A stretch of 64,000 nt of DNA, from positions 62,001 to 126,000 of the forward strand of contig NZ_JABGCL010000010.1 in NCBI RefSeq assembly GCF_019800005.1, in the 5' to 3' direction. This document shows positions 8,019 through 16,139 of this stretch, in pieces. Below the pieces are notes generated by a model. The model ran no database searches. It was not told the origin of the DNA and saw only the letters and a program-made list of their open reading frames with translations. The DNA is from Geminicoccus harenae. GTDB lineage: Bacteria; Pseudomonadota; Alphaproteobacteria; Geminicoccales; Geminicoccaceae. Made by a program: the position numbers and the translations under genes. The stretch's first letter is position 1; every line of letters begins with the position of its first letter.

Positions 8019-8732
8019 ATGACCGCGGACGTGATCCAGTTCACCGGGCGCTGGGCCGATCTCGTCGCCTGCGTGGCCCTGATCGGCTGCTGGCTGCTCT
8101 ATCCCCACGTCCTGGCGCTGGTCGCCCGCCGCCGCATCACGCTGAACGAGGCGATGGTCGAGATCCGCCAGGACTGGATGGTGTCGATGCTCCAGCGGGA
8201 GAACCGCATCACCGACGCCGCGCTGGTCGGCCATGTCCTGTCCAGCGCGTCCTTCTTCGCCTCCACGACGGTGCTGGTGATCGGCGCGCTGATCGGTGCG
8301 CTGGCCAACGCGCAGACGATCGTGGCCACGCTCGGCCAGTTCCTGCTGGACCACCCGCCGACCGTCTGGCTGACCCAGCTCAAGATCGTCGTGATCCTGA
8401 CGATCTTCATCTACGGCTTCTTCAAGTTCACCTGGGCGATCCGCCAGTACAACTACATGATCGCCCTGATCGGGGCCGCGCCGCCGGCACCGATGCCCGA
8501 CGCCACGATCGCCCCGCTGGCCAGGATCTACGCCGCCCATTTCAGCAGGGCCGCCACCGACTTCAATCATGGGTTGCGGGCCTATTATTTCAGCCTGGCG
8601 GGATTCGCCTGGCTGATCGACCCGCTGATCGTGCCGCCGACCCTCCTGATGATCGTGGCGATCCTGGCGCGCCGCCAGACCCGCTCGGGGGTGCGCGACG
8701 ACGTCCAGGCAGCGCGGGTCGCATTGCGCTGA
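8019..8732 (+). CDS. DUF599 inner-membrane protein
   Basis: 237 residues with four hydrophobic segments (about 11-30, 70-92, 112-133 and 188-218). The family-typical RRITLNEAMVEIRQDWM follows helix 1, and the later FNHGLRAYYFSLAGFAWLIDP is characteristic of DUF599. The function of this membrane family is unknown. It stands between the GFA-type gene and the 2OG oxygenase on the same strand, but the gaps (62 and about 100 bases) leave open whether they are co-transcribed. Confidence 0.88.
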   Translation: MTADVIQFTGRWADLVACVALIGCWLLYPHVLALVARRRITLNEAMVEIRQDWMVSMLQRENRITDAALVGHVLSSASFFASTTVLVIGALIGALANAQTIVATLGQFLLDHPPTVWLTQLKIVVILTIFIYGFFKFTWAIRQYNYMIALIGAAPPAPMPDATIAPLARIYAAHFSRAATDFNHGLRAYYFSLAGFAWLIDPLIVPPTLLMIVAILARRQTRSGVRDDVQAARVALR

Positions 8733-8765
8733 ACGGGATGTGACCAGGGTGGAAGCCACCTGCGG

Positions 8766-8793
8766 TTGACAACACATGGACGATCTGTAAGCA
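8766..8793 (+). promoter_or_regulatory. Possible sigma-70-type promoter before the 2OG oxygenase gene
   Basis: A perfect TTGACA at 8766-8771 is followed 16 bases later by TAAGCA (8788-8793), a weak -10 element. It lies about 40 bases before the ATG at 8834, which has an AAGGA-type site. The -35 box is good, the -10 poor. Confidence 0.35.
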
Positions 8794-8833
8794 AATCCAT
8801 CCAGACCGAGCACGAGAAAGGATGTGAGCCGCC

Positions 8834-9892
8834 ATGGCGATCGGCGACCCCTGCCCCCTCTTCACGGCGCGTTCGTCCAACTCGCCCACCCTGAAGATCG
8901 ACACGATCGCCGGCCGCTGGCTGATCCTCACCTTCATCAGGGGCATGGATGAACCGGCAGGGGCGGCACTCGCCCAGGCCCTGGCGGCCTCGCTGCTGTT
9001 CGATGATGGCCATGGCAGCCTGTTCTTCGTCACCCCCGATCCTGCCGACGAGAGCGGTAGCCGCCTGCCGCTGCGCACGCCGGGCGTGCGCGCGTTCTGG
9101 GACCAGGACCGCCAGGTGGCGCAGCAGTTCGGCCTGACCGGCAACGATCCCGTCACGGTCGTGATCAGCCCGCGCCTGCAGATCGCCGCCGAGATCCGCG
9201 AGGCCGACCCGGCGCGCCATGCCCAGGCGGTGCTGGACCTGATGGCGAGCCTGCCGCGCACCGACGCCCTGCCGCCGATGTTGGCGCACGCGCCGGTCAT
9301 GGTGATCCCGCAGGTGTTCGAGCCCGAATTGTGCCGGGTGCTGATCCAGGGCTACGAGCGCAATGGCGGCAGGGAGAGCGGCTTCATGCGCGAGGTCGAC
9401 GGCAAGACCGTCGAGGTGAAGGACCGCAGCCACAAGGTCCGCAGCGACTGGGTGATCGAGGACCAGCAGCTCGTCCGCGCGATCCAGACCAGGTTCAGCC
9501 GACGGGTGATCCCGGAGATCAAGAAGGCCTACCAGTTCGACGTCACCCGCATGGAGCGTTACATCGTGGCCTGCTATGCGGCCGAGGAAGGCGGGCATTT
9601 CCGTGCGCATCGCGACAACACCACCAAGGGCACCGCGCACCGGCGCTTCGCCGTGTCGATCAACCTGAACGCCGAGGAATACGAGGGCGGCGACCTGCGC
9701 TTCCCGGAGTTCGGCCGGCGCACCTACCGCGCCCCGACCGGTGGCGCCGTAGTGTTCTCCTGCTCGCTCCTGCACGAGGCGAGCCAGGTCACCGCCGGCA
9801 AGCGCTATGCCTTTCTGCCGTTCCTGTACGACGAGGCGGCCAAGAAGATCCGCGAGGCCAATCTCGCCTTCATCCAGAAGGCGGCGGAGTAG
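8834..9892 (+). CDS. Peroxiredoxin-like domain fused to a 2OG-Fe(II) dioxygenase
   Basis: 352 residues. Residues 1-145 look like a peroxiredoxin/redoxin fold (IGDPCPLFTA, then WLILTFIRG and a strand before GVRAFWD), but the peroxidatic Cys position is not Cys (FIRGMDEPAG). Residues 155-335 are a prolyl-4-hydroxylase-type 2-oxoglutarate/Fe(II) domain with His259-x-Asp261 (HFRAHRD), the distal His314 (SLLHEAS) and Arg324 for 2OG binding. The catalytic half is therefore intact and the redoxin half probably regulatory or degenerate. The substrate is unknown. The gene ends by overlapping the convergent glycosyltransferase by 23 bases. Confidence 0.88.
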   Translation: MAIGDPCPLFTARSSNSPTLKIDTIAGRWLILTFIRGMDEPAGAALAQALAASLLFDDGHGSLFFVTPDPADESGSRLPLRTPGVRAFWDQDRQVAQQFGLTGNDPVTVVISPRLQIAAEIREADPARHAQAVLDLMASLPRTDALPPMLAHAPVMVIPQVFEPELCRVLIQGYERNGGRESGFMREVDGKTVEVKDRSHKVRSDWVIEDQQLVRAIQTRFSRRVIPEIKKAYQFDVTRMERYIVACYAAEEGGHFRAHRDNTTKGTAHRRFAVSINLNAEEYEGGDLRFPEFGRRTYRAPTGGAVVFSCSLLHEASQVTAGKRYAFLPFLYDEAAKKIREANLAFIQKAAE

Positions 9893-11060
9893 CCAAAGGC
9901 CGGCCCACGGCTTCGGCGACGGCCCGCACGAAGCCGTGGGCAAAGCGCGCCCGCGCCAGCTCGTAGGCATCGAGTGCCTGCGCCTCGGCCATCGGGTCCG
10001 GGCCGGGCACGCCCTCGTCGCGCACCGCCGTCAACAGCCGAGCCAGCCCGTCCACATCGTCGACACCGAACCAGCCGGCGCGATCCGGTGCGGCCTGGGC
10101 CCGGTGGGTGCGGATGTCGGACAGGAGCAGGGGCCGGCCCAGCGCCTTGGCCTCCTCCACCGTGGTGCTCCAGCCCTCGAATCGCGACGGGTTCAGGAGC
10201 GCCATCGCGCGACGGTGCAGGGCGAACACGATGTCCAGCGGCACGGGCCCCAGCAGGCGGAACCGCCGCTCCACGCCCAGCTCGGTCAGCCTGGCGCGCA
10301 GCGCCACCACATGGTCCGGTGCCCGGTAATCGACCAGATGGCCGGTGGAGACCACGGTGAGATCCGGCACGCGCGCCAGGGCTTCGGCCACCAGCCCGTG
10401 GTTCTTGTGCCGCCAGAGCTGGCCCGGGAGGTAGACGAACCGCTCGGGCAGGCCGAACGGTTCCAGCAGCGCCACCGGGTCGGCCATGAGCGCGCGGCTG
10501 GGAATGGTGACCGCGAAGGAGAGAACCCGTGCCCGCTCCGCCTGCATCGGGAACCAGCCCGCCAGTTCCTCGGCCGCGGCGTCGGTCTGCACGAGGGTCA
10601 GTGCCGAACGGTCGAGGAAGCGTTCGTGCTCGGCGGCCCGGGTGCGCCGCTCGGCGGCGCTGAACATTTCCGGCAGGTGCCGCTCCTGGAAGTCGGGGAT
10701 CCAGTGCAGGTTCGGCACGACCGGCGCGCGGCAGGGCAGCGGGCGCAGGAAGGTCGCGTCGACCCGGCCCGCCAGCACCCGGTCGAACCCGTCCAGCCAG
10801 GGCAGGTCCAGCCGCTCGCCGAGCTTGCGCGCCCACCACGCCGGGTGGTGGCGGGTCAGCTGGTCGAGCGCCCGCGGCACCGCACCCAGCGCCCGCCAGC
10901 GCGCCACCCGGGTTTCCCCGGCGTCGCGCGGGTGGAACAGCACCACCTCCAGCTCCGGTCGCCTGCCGATGGCCGTGAGCAGGTTGGCGAGGAAGCTCTC
11001 GCCGCCGCCCCAGCTCGGATCGAACGCCGCGAACAGGCCGAGCCGGATCGGCTCAGCCAC
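9870..11060 (-). CDS. Glycosyltransferase, GT4-like (GT-B fold)
   Basis: 396 residues. The N-terminal Rossmann half begins IRLGLFAAFDPSWGGGESF. The C-terminal nucleotide-sugar half contains FVYLPGQLWRHKNHGLVAEAL and NPSRFEGWSTTVEEAKALGRPLLLSD, which includes the ExxxxxE-type donor site of GT4-like enzymes. The start is the GTG at 11060, which overlaps the end of the transketolase gene by eight bases (GTGGCTGA). The longer frame to 11225 is antisense shadow. As third gene of the cytidylyltransferase-transketolase operon it probably transfers the sugar made by that operon to a cell-surface glycan. The acceptor is unknown. Confidence 0.88.
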   Translation of the reverse strand: MAEPIRLGLFAAFDPSWGGGESFLANLLTAIGRRPELEVVLFHPRDAGETRVARWRALGAVPRALDQLTRHHPAWWARKLGERLDLPWLDGFDRVLAGRVDATFLRPLPCRAPVVPNLHWIPDFQERHLPEMFSAAERRTRAAEHERFLDRSALTLVQTDAAAEELAGWFPMQAERARVLSFAVTIPSRALMADPVALLEPFGLPERFVYLPGQLWRHKNHGLVAEALARVPDLTVVSTGHLVDYRAPDHVVALRARLTELGVERRFRLLGPVPLDIVFALHRRAMALLNPSRFEGWSTTVEEAKALGRPLLLSDIRTHRAQAAPDRAGWFGVDDVDGLARLLTAVRDEGVPGPDPMAEAQALDAYELARARFAHGFVRAVAEAVGRPLATPPPSG

Positions 11061-12945
11061 CGATGGCCCGCGCGATCCCGGCGGCGTCCAGGCCGTGATC
11101 GGCCAGCACCTCGTCATTGGCGCCGCAGGACGGGATCCGGTCAACGCCCAGATGCAGGACCCGGCCCCCGAAATGCTGCGCCTGCAAGGCAGCGCCCAGC
11201 ACCACGCCCTGTCCTCCCTCGACATAATGGTCGTCGACCGTCACCACCGTCTTGGCATCGCGGGTGACCTCCGCGAGCCAGGCGGCGTCGACCCGGTTCA
11301 GCCAGGGCAGGATGACCAGCCGGCCGCCGCCTGCCCGGTCCAGCGCATGCCAGGCCTCGGTCGCCATGGTCGGGCCGTAGGCGATTACCACGAGGTCCCT
11401 GCCGCTGTCCTTGGCGATCCAGCCTTTCCCGGGCTCCACTCGGTAGTTCGCCGGCAGGGCATAGGGCACAGCCACGGGGATCGAGACGAAGCGCAGATAG
11501 GTGCTGCCCTCGTTCGCCTCGAGCGCCCAGCGCACGAGCGGCTCCACCTCGGCGGCACAGGAGGGCTGCACCAGCGTCAGGCCGGGCGTGCCGGCCAGGG
11601 CGGCGATGTCGCGCACCGACTGGTGGGAATGGCCCGGCCCGCCCGGGAGCAGGCCTGCCAGCGCGGCCAGGTAGACGACCTTCGAGCGCTCGGTGGCGTT
11701 GTTGTAGATCTGCTCGTTGGCGCGCGTCGCCAAAAAGCAGGCGAAGCTGTGGCAGACCGGGACCAGGCCCTTGCGCGCCATCGCACCCGCCTGGCTCACC
11801 ATGTCCATCTCGGCGATTCCGCACTCGACGAAGCGCTCGGGCAGCTTCGCCTTGAACGGGATCAGGCCGCAGTCGAGCATCAGGTCGGCATCCAGCGCCA
11901 CGACCCGCTTGTCCTCGGCTGCTACCTTTAGCAGCGCCTCGGAATAGGCCGGGATCAGCCGCTCGGGCGCCTGGGCCGGGGGTGCGGTCACCGGCCGCTC
12001 GACCGTTTCCAGGGTCAGCTCGGTCTGCCGCGCCTCGCGCAGGATCCGGTTGACCCGGTCCATGATCTCCTGGGCGGCGCGGGTGTAGTCGGCCGCCTGC
12101 GGGGCGCCGGAATGGAAGCGGTAGAGCTCGGCGTCGCTCTCCATGGCGACGTGCTCCATGAAGGAGACGCCCTTGCCCTTGATCGTGTCGGCGATCACCA
12201 GCTTGGGCTTCCTCACCCCGCGGATCGCATCCAGGGCAGCGACGATGCCGGGCAGGTCGTGGCCGTCCACCCGGGCCACATGCCAGCCGAACGCGCGGAA
12301 CTTCGCCTCGAGGTCACCCAGGTCGGAGACCTGCTGCACGAACGTATCGGACTGCAGCTTGTTGTGGTCGACGATCGCGGTGATCTCGTCGTAGCCCCGG
12401 TTCGCCGCCGAAACCAGGCTCTCCCAGATCTGCCCTTCCTGCAGCTCGCCATCGCCCAGCATCACGAAGATGCGCGGGCTCTTGCCGCCCTTCAGCCGGT
12501 TGGCGAACACCATCCCCTTGGCCTTGGAGATGCCCATGCCGAGCGAGCCGGTGTTGGCGACCATGCCGGGCGTGCCCACGTCCGGATGGCCGGGCAGGCC
12601 GCCCAGCTTGCGGAACCGGTGCATGAGATCGGCCGGCAGCCGTCCCAGCGCCGTCAGGACCGCGTAAAGGCCGGGCGCGTCGTGGCCCTTGGAGGAGAAA
12701 TAGACGTCGCCGTCGCGCATCTCTTCCAGATGCAGCCAGGTGACCAGCTCCATCGAGCTGAACGAGCTGCCGATATGGCCCGAGCCCGCGCGCGCGATCA
12801 TGTAGAGCACGTTCAGCCGCGCCAGGTCGGCGAACAGCCGGGCCCGTGCCACGGCCGGCATGGCGAGGCTGCGGATCCGCGCGAACTCGTCGGGGGCCAC
12901 CCAGTAGAGCGTGCCCTCGACGGCGTTGCCGGTCAGTTCACCCAT
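11053..12945 (-). CDS. Transketolase-family enzyme (single chain)
   Basis: 630 residues with both transketolase halves. The thiamine-diphosphate site GDGELQEGQIWESL leads to DHNKLQSD, with the SxGHxxG-type N-terminal segment AGSGHIGSSFSS. A pyrimidine domain carries the catalytic Glu in FVECGIAEMDM, and a C-terminal domain ends the protein. Members transfer two-carbon units between ketose and aldose phosphates. Its place between a CMP-sugar type cytidylyltransferase and a glycosyltransferase suggests a dedicated role in making a special ketose or branched sugar rather than central metabolism; that is inference. The ATG at 12945 gives the family N terminus. The frame upstream to 13494 is a shadow of the cytidylyltransferase gene. 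Confidence 0.9.
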   Translation of the reverse strand: MGELTGNAVEGTLYWVAPDEFARIRSLAMPAVARARLFADLARLNVLYMIARAGSGHIGSSFSSMELVTWLHLEEMRDGDVYFSSKGHDAPGLYAVLTALGRLPADLMHRFRKLGGLPGHPDVGTPGMVANTGSLGMGISKAKGMVFANRLKGGKSPRIFVMLGDGELQEGQIWESLVSAANRGYDEITAIVDHNKLQSDTFVQQVSDLGDLEAKFRAFGWHVARVDGHDLPGIVAALDAIRGVRKPKLVIADTIKGKGVSFMEHVAMESDAELYRFHSGAPQAADYTRAAQEIMDRVNRILREARQTELTLETVERPVTAPPAQAPERLIPAYSEALLKVAAEDKRVVALDADLMLDCGLIPFKAKLPERFVECGIAEMDMVSQAGAMARKGLVPVCHSFACFLATRANEQIYNNATERSKVVYLAALAGLLPGGPGHSHQSVRDIAALAGTPGLTLVQPSCAAEVEPLVRWALEANEGSTYLRFVSIPVAVPYALPANYRVEPGKGWIAKDSGRDLVVIAYGPTMATEAWHALDRAGGGRLVILPWLNRVDAAWLAEVTRDAKTVVTVDDHYVEGGQGVVLGAALQAQHFGGRVLHLGVDRIPSCGANDEVLADHGLDAAGIARAIGG

Positions 12946-12998
12946 GAGACGCTGCTTCCATGAAGGGGAATACGGAGGGGAGGGCGGTTCGGATCGCT

Positions 12999-13757
12999 TC
13001 AGGCATTGCCGAGCTGCGGCGGCGGCCGGTCGATCGGTGGCAGCTTCGCGCCCTCGTGCTCGATGATGTAGAGCGCGTAGAACCAGTCCTCGGGATCGTT
13101 CAGGTCCACGCCCTCGAAGCCTTGCGTGAGGAACGGCATGAAGCTGTTCCCGGCAATGGTCCGGCCGTCCCGCACCACCCGGCTCCAGGCGATCTCCAGG
13201 CTGGCGTTCTGCACGTAGACCTCGGGCAGGGTCGGGTATTGCGAGCTGTGCCAGGGCTGCTCGGGCGGGCCGAAGGGGAGGAGCGGCGACATCCGGTTGC
13301 CGCGGATCACCCACATCTTGCCCGGATGCTCCCGGCATTTCTGCACGGCCCGCAGGCTGTCGAACTGCTCCCGTTCCGCCAGGAACTGGGTCCAGGCCCG
13401 CTGGATCGTTTCCGGCTGCCGGAACGGCGAGGTCGGGCGCAGGATCGAGAAGCAGTCGAACGGCTCCAGCGCGCCCAGCGCATGCTCGACCCATTCGATG
13501 TCGGGCGAGCGGTCGCCGGCCATCTCGGGCGGCCGCATCACCACCTCGGCGCCATAGTGCCGGGCGATCGCCGCATAGTCGCCGCTGTCGGTCGACACGC
13601 AGACCTTGTCGAACACGCCCGAGGCGCGCGCCGCGGCGATCGTGTAGGCCATCGCCGGATGGCCCAGGAGCGGGCGGATGTTCTTGTCGGTCACCCGCTT
13701 CGAGCCGCTGCGGGCGGGGATCAGGGCGACGATGGAGGGCGCGTTCTCGACGGGCAT
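12999..13757 (-). CDS. Acylneuraminate-cytidylyltransferase-family protein
   Basis: 252 residues with the CMP-sugar synthetase signature IPARSGSKRVTDKNIRPL at residues 12-29, the STDSGDYAAIARHYGAEV segment, RP followed by a variable loop, and LRPTSPFRQPETI near residue 105. The family activates sialic, legionaminic, Kdo-like or other acids or ketoses with CTP. Length and motif fit NeuA-type enzymes, but the C-terminal part (FEGVDLNDPEDWFYA) does not reveal the substrate. It is the first gene of a three-gene minus-strand operon with transketolase and glycosyltransferase, with a 53-base gap to the next gene. Confidence 0.9.
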   Translation of the reverse strand: MPVENAPSIVALIPARSGSKRVTDKNIRPLLGHPAMAYTIAAARASGVFDKVCVSTDSGDYAAIARHYGAEVVMRPPEMAGDRSPDIEWVEHALGALEPFDCFSILRPTSPFRQPETIQRAWTQFLAEREQFDSLRAVQKCREHPGKMWVIRGNRMSPLLPFGPPEQPWHSSQYPTLPEVYVQNASLEIAWSRVVRDGRTIAGNSFMPFLTQGFEGVDLNDPEDWFYALYIIEHEGAKLPPIDRPPPQLGNA

Positions 13758-13917
13758 GGACGGTCCGGGCGACGCTTGGCTGGCAGGCTTCTTAGTGGGT
13801 TTGGCCGAAAGTGGGAACGGCCGCGACCTGCCGGTGGCGATGTCCGTTCCGGTGCCGGCTGGTCCGGTGCGTGCGGCATGCCTATCCTAGCCGGCAGGGA
13901 AGCGGGAAGGATCACAC

Positions 13918-14985
13918 ATGAGCGGCACGGCACTGGTGGTGGGAGCCAGCGGCATCATCGGCAATGCGCTCGCGAAGCGGCTGCTGGCCGAGGGCTGGAC
14001 CGTCCATGGCTTGGCGCGGCGATCGCCGGCCGAGCCGGAGGGCCTGCGGCCGGTGGCGGCCGACCTGCTCGACCCGGCGAGCCTGGACGCGGCGCTGGCG
14101 CAGGTCGCACCCAGCCACGTCTTCCTGGCGACCTGGATGCGCAATCCTACCGAGGCGGAGAACATCCGGGTCAACGGGGCGATGGTGCGCAACGTGCTGG
14201 CGGCGCTGGCCAGGCACAACTCCGTCCGCCACGTGGCGCTGGTGACCGGGTTGAAGCATTATCTGGGGCCGTTCGACTCGTACGTGAAAGCAGGGCGGAT
14301 GCCCGAGACGCCGCTCCGCGAGGAGATGCCGCGGCTGGACGTCGAGAACTTCTATTACGCGCAGGAGGACGAGGTGTACGCGGCGGCGGAACGCCAAGGC
14401 TTCACCTGGAGCGTCCATCGCCCGCACACCGTGATCGGCAAGGCGGTCGGCAACGCGATGAACCTCGGCACGACGCTCGCCGTCTATGCCACGATCTGCC
14501 GGGAAACCGGCCGGAAGTTCTGCTGGCCGGGCTCGCAGGCGCAGTGGGAAGGTCTCTCGGACGTCACCGACGCGCGGATCCTGGCCGAGCAGCTCCTGTG
14601 GGCGGCGACCACGCCGGAGGCGCAGAACCAGGCCTTCAACATCGTCAATGGCGACATCTTCCGCTGGAAATGGCTCTGGCCGCGCCTGGCCGGCTGCTTC
14701 GGCGTGGACTGGATCGGCTACGAGGGCGAGCTGCGGCCGCTGGAAGCCGAGATGGCGCAGGACGCACCGGTCTGGCGCGAGATCGCCGGGCGTCACGGCC
14801 TCGCGGAGCCCGAGCTCGACCGGCTGGCCTCGCCCTGGCACACCGACCTGGACCTCGGCCGGCCGATCGAGGTGATGACCGACATGAAGAACAGCCGCAG
14901 GCTGGGCTTTGCCGCGTTCCAGCCGACCGAGGCCTCCTTCCTCGACCTGTTCCGCGAGCTGCGCGCCGGCCGGCTGATCCCGTAG
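13918..14985 (+). CDS. PRISE-like SDR (progesterone 5-beta-reductase/iridoid synthase family)
   Basis: 355 residues. The NAD(P) site is VVGASGIIGNAL at residues 7-18. The usual SDR YxxxK is replaced by NFYYAQED (about residue 144-151), the signature of the PRISE/VEP1 group, which reduces C=C bonds of enones. The preceding VTGLKHYLGPFDSY (about residue 114-127) and later RPHTVIGKAVGNAMN are also typical. Bacterial members accept small enones, but the physiological substrate is unknown. It is divergent from the cytidylyltransferase operon across 160 bases and convergent with the next SDR gene. Confidence 0.9.
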   Translation: MSGTALVVGASGIIGNALAKRLLAEGWTVHGLARRSPAEPEGLRPVAADLLDPASLDAALAQVAPSHVFLATWMRNPTEAENIRVNGAMVRNVLAALARHNSVRHVALVTGLKHYLGPFDSYVKAGRMPETPLREEMPRLDVENFYYAQEDEVYAAAERQGFTWSVHRPHTVIGKAVGNAMNLGTTLAVYATICRETGRKFCWPGSQAQWEGLSDVTDARILAEQLLWAATTPEAQNQAFNIVNGDIFRWKWLWPRLAGCFGVDWIGYEGELRPLEAEMAQDAPVWREIAGRHGLAEPELDRLASPWHTDLDLGRPIEVMTDMKNSRRLGFAAFQPTEASFLDLFRELRAGRLIP

Positions 14986-15003
14986 CCGCACCGGCCGCCG
15001 GGG

Positions 15004-15996
15004 TCAGCGCGGCCGGAGTATGCGGCTGGCAAGCAGCGCCACACCCGCCATGACCGCCGTGGCGACCGCCGGATGCAGCGTGGCCCTCGTATAGAGGCTC
15101 GGGCGGATCATGCTGCCGGGGCGACTGCCGCGGACCTGCGCCTCGGCCCGCCCCTCGTAGAGGTTGTCGGTCGGGGTGGGCGGCTGCGGCCCGCGCTGCG
15201 CGTCGAACAGCAACTCCTCGCTGACCTTGTCGAGCAGGCGTGGGGCGACATGGCCGAGCGTGCTTCCGGTGCGGGCGGAGGAGCCGATGAAGACGTCCCG
15301 CCTCGGGTGCTGCGCAGCGTCCAGGATGGCCATGGCCGCGTCCTCCGGCGCGTAGATCGGCGGCGGGAGCTGCACCTCGTGGCTCGTGTAGTTCTTCATG
15401 TGCTGCGGCATGGGCGTGCCGATCGACCCGGGCTTGATGAGCGTGACCACGATCGGAGCGTTCCGCTCCTCCAGCTCCATCCGCAACGCGTCGGTGAAGC
15501 CTTTCACCGCATGCTTGCTTGCCGAGTAGATGCCCTGCATCGGCAGGGCCCGGTCCGACGCCACGCTGCCGACATTGATCAGCGCCCCGCCCTGCCGCTC
15601 CAGGTAAGGAACGGCGACCAGCGAACCGTGGACGACGCCCCAGAAGTTCGTGTCGAACAGCTGGCGCATGTCGGCCTCGTCGATCTTCTCGATCGGGCCG
15701 AAGATGCCGACCCCGGCATTGTTGACCCAGCTGTCGATGCGGCCGAACCGGTCGATGGCGGTGTCCGCGAGCTTCTGCACGTCGTCCCGCCTCGCCACGT
15801 CGCAATGCACCCAGATCGCCTCGCCGCCGCGCCCGGTGATCTGCCGCACCGCCTCATCGAGGGCGGCATCGCTGCGCGCGGCCAGCACGACCCTGGCGCC
15901 AGCCGCCGCCGCGGCCTGCGCGGTCGCAAGGCCAATGCCGCTGGAAGCGCCGGTGACCACGATCACCTGCTCGGACAGGGGCTTCAGCTTGGTCAT
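15004..15996 (-). CDS. SDR-family oxidoreductase with C-terminal membrane segment
   Basis: 330 residues. The classical SDR core has VVTGASSGIGLATA, NNAGVGIFGP, the catalytic Ser in INVGSVAS and YSASKHAVKG. Beyond the normal about 250-residue domain there is an extension of about 75 residues ending in a hydrophobic helix (AVATAVMAGVALLAS), so the enzyme may be anchored at the membrane by its C terminus. The ATG at 15996 gives the family N terminus; the frame continues upstream to 16719 without coding character. The extended, anchored form is common in soil alphaproteobacteria, but the substrate is not known. Confidence 0.88.
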   Translation of the reverse strand: MTKLKPLSEQVIVVTGASSGIGLATAQAAAAAGARVVLAARSDAALDEAVRQITGRGGEAIWVHCDVARRDDVQKLADTAIDRFGRIDSWVNNAGVGIFGPIEKIDEADMRQLFDTNFWGVVHGSLVAVPYLERQGGALINVGSVASDRALPMQGIYSASKHAVKGFTDALRMELEERNAPIVVTLIKPGSIGTPMPQHMKNYTSHEVQLPPPIYAPEDAAMAILDAAQHPRRDVFIGSSARTGSTLGHVAPRLLDKVSEELLFDAQRGPQPPTPTDNLYEGRAEAQVRGSRPGSMIRPSLYTRATLHPAVATAVMAGVALLASRILRPR

Positions 15997-16139
15997 CACG
16001 ATCTCCAGGCCCCCATCCGGGAACGAGCTCCTGGCCGGCGGGCGATGTGGCTTTGCAGTTGACGGAGGAGAAAGCGCCTGCCGCGCAGGCCGTTCCGTTG
16101 CGCCCGCGTTCGTCCGCCACCCGATCCGGAGCCGGCCGG

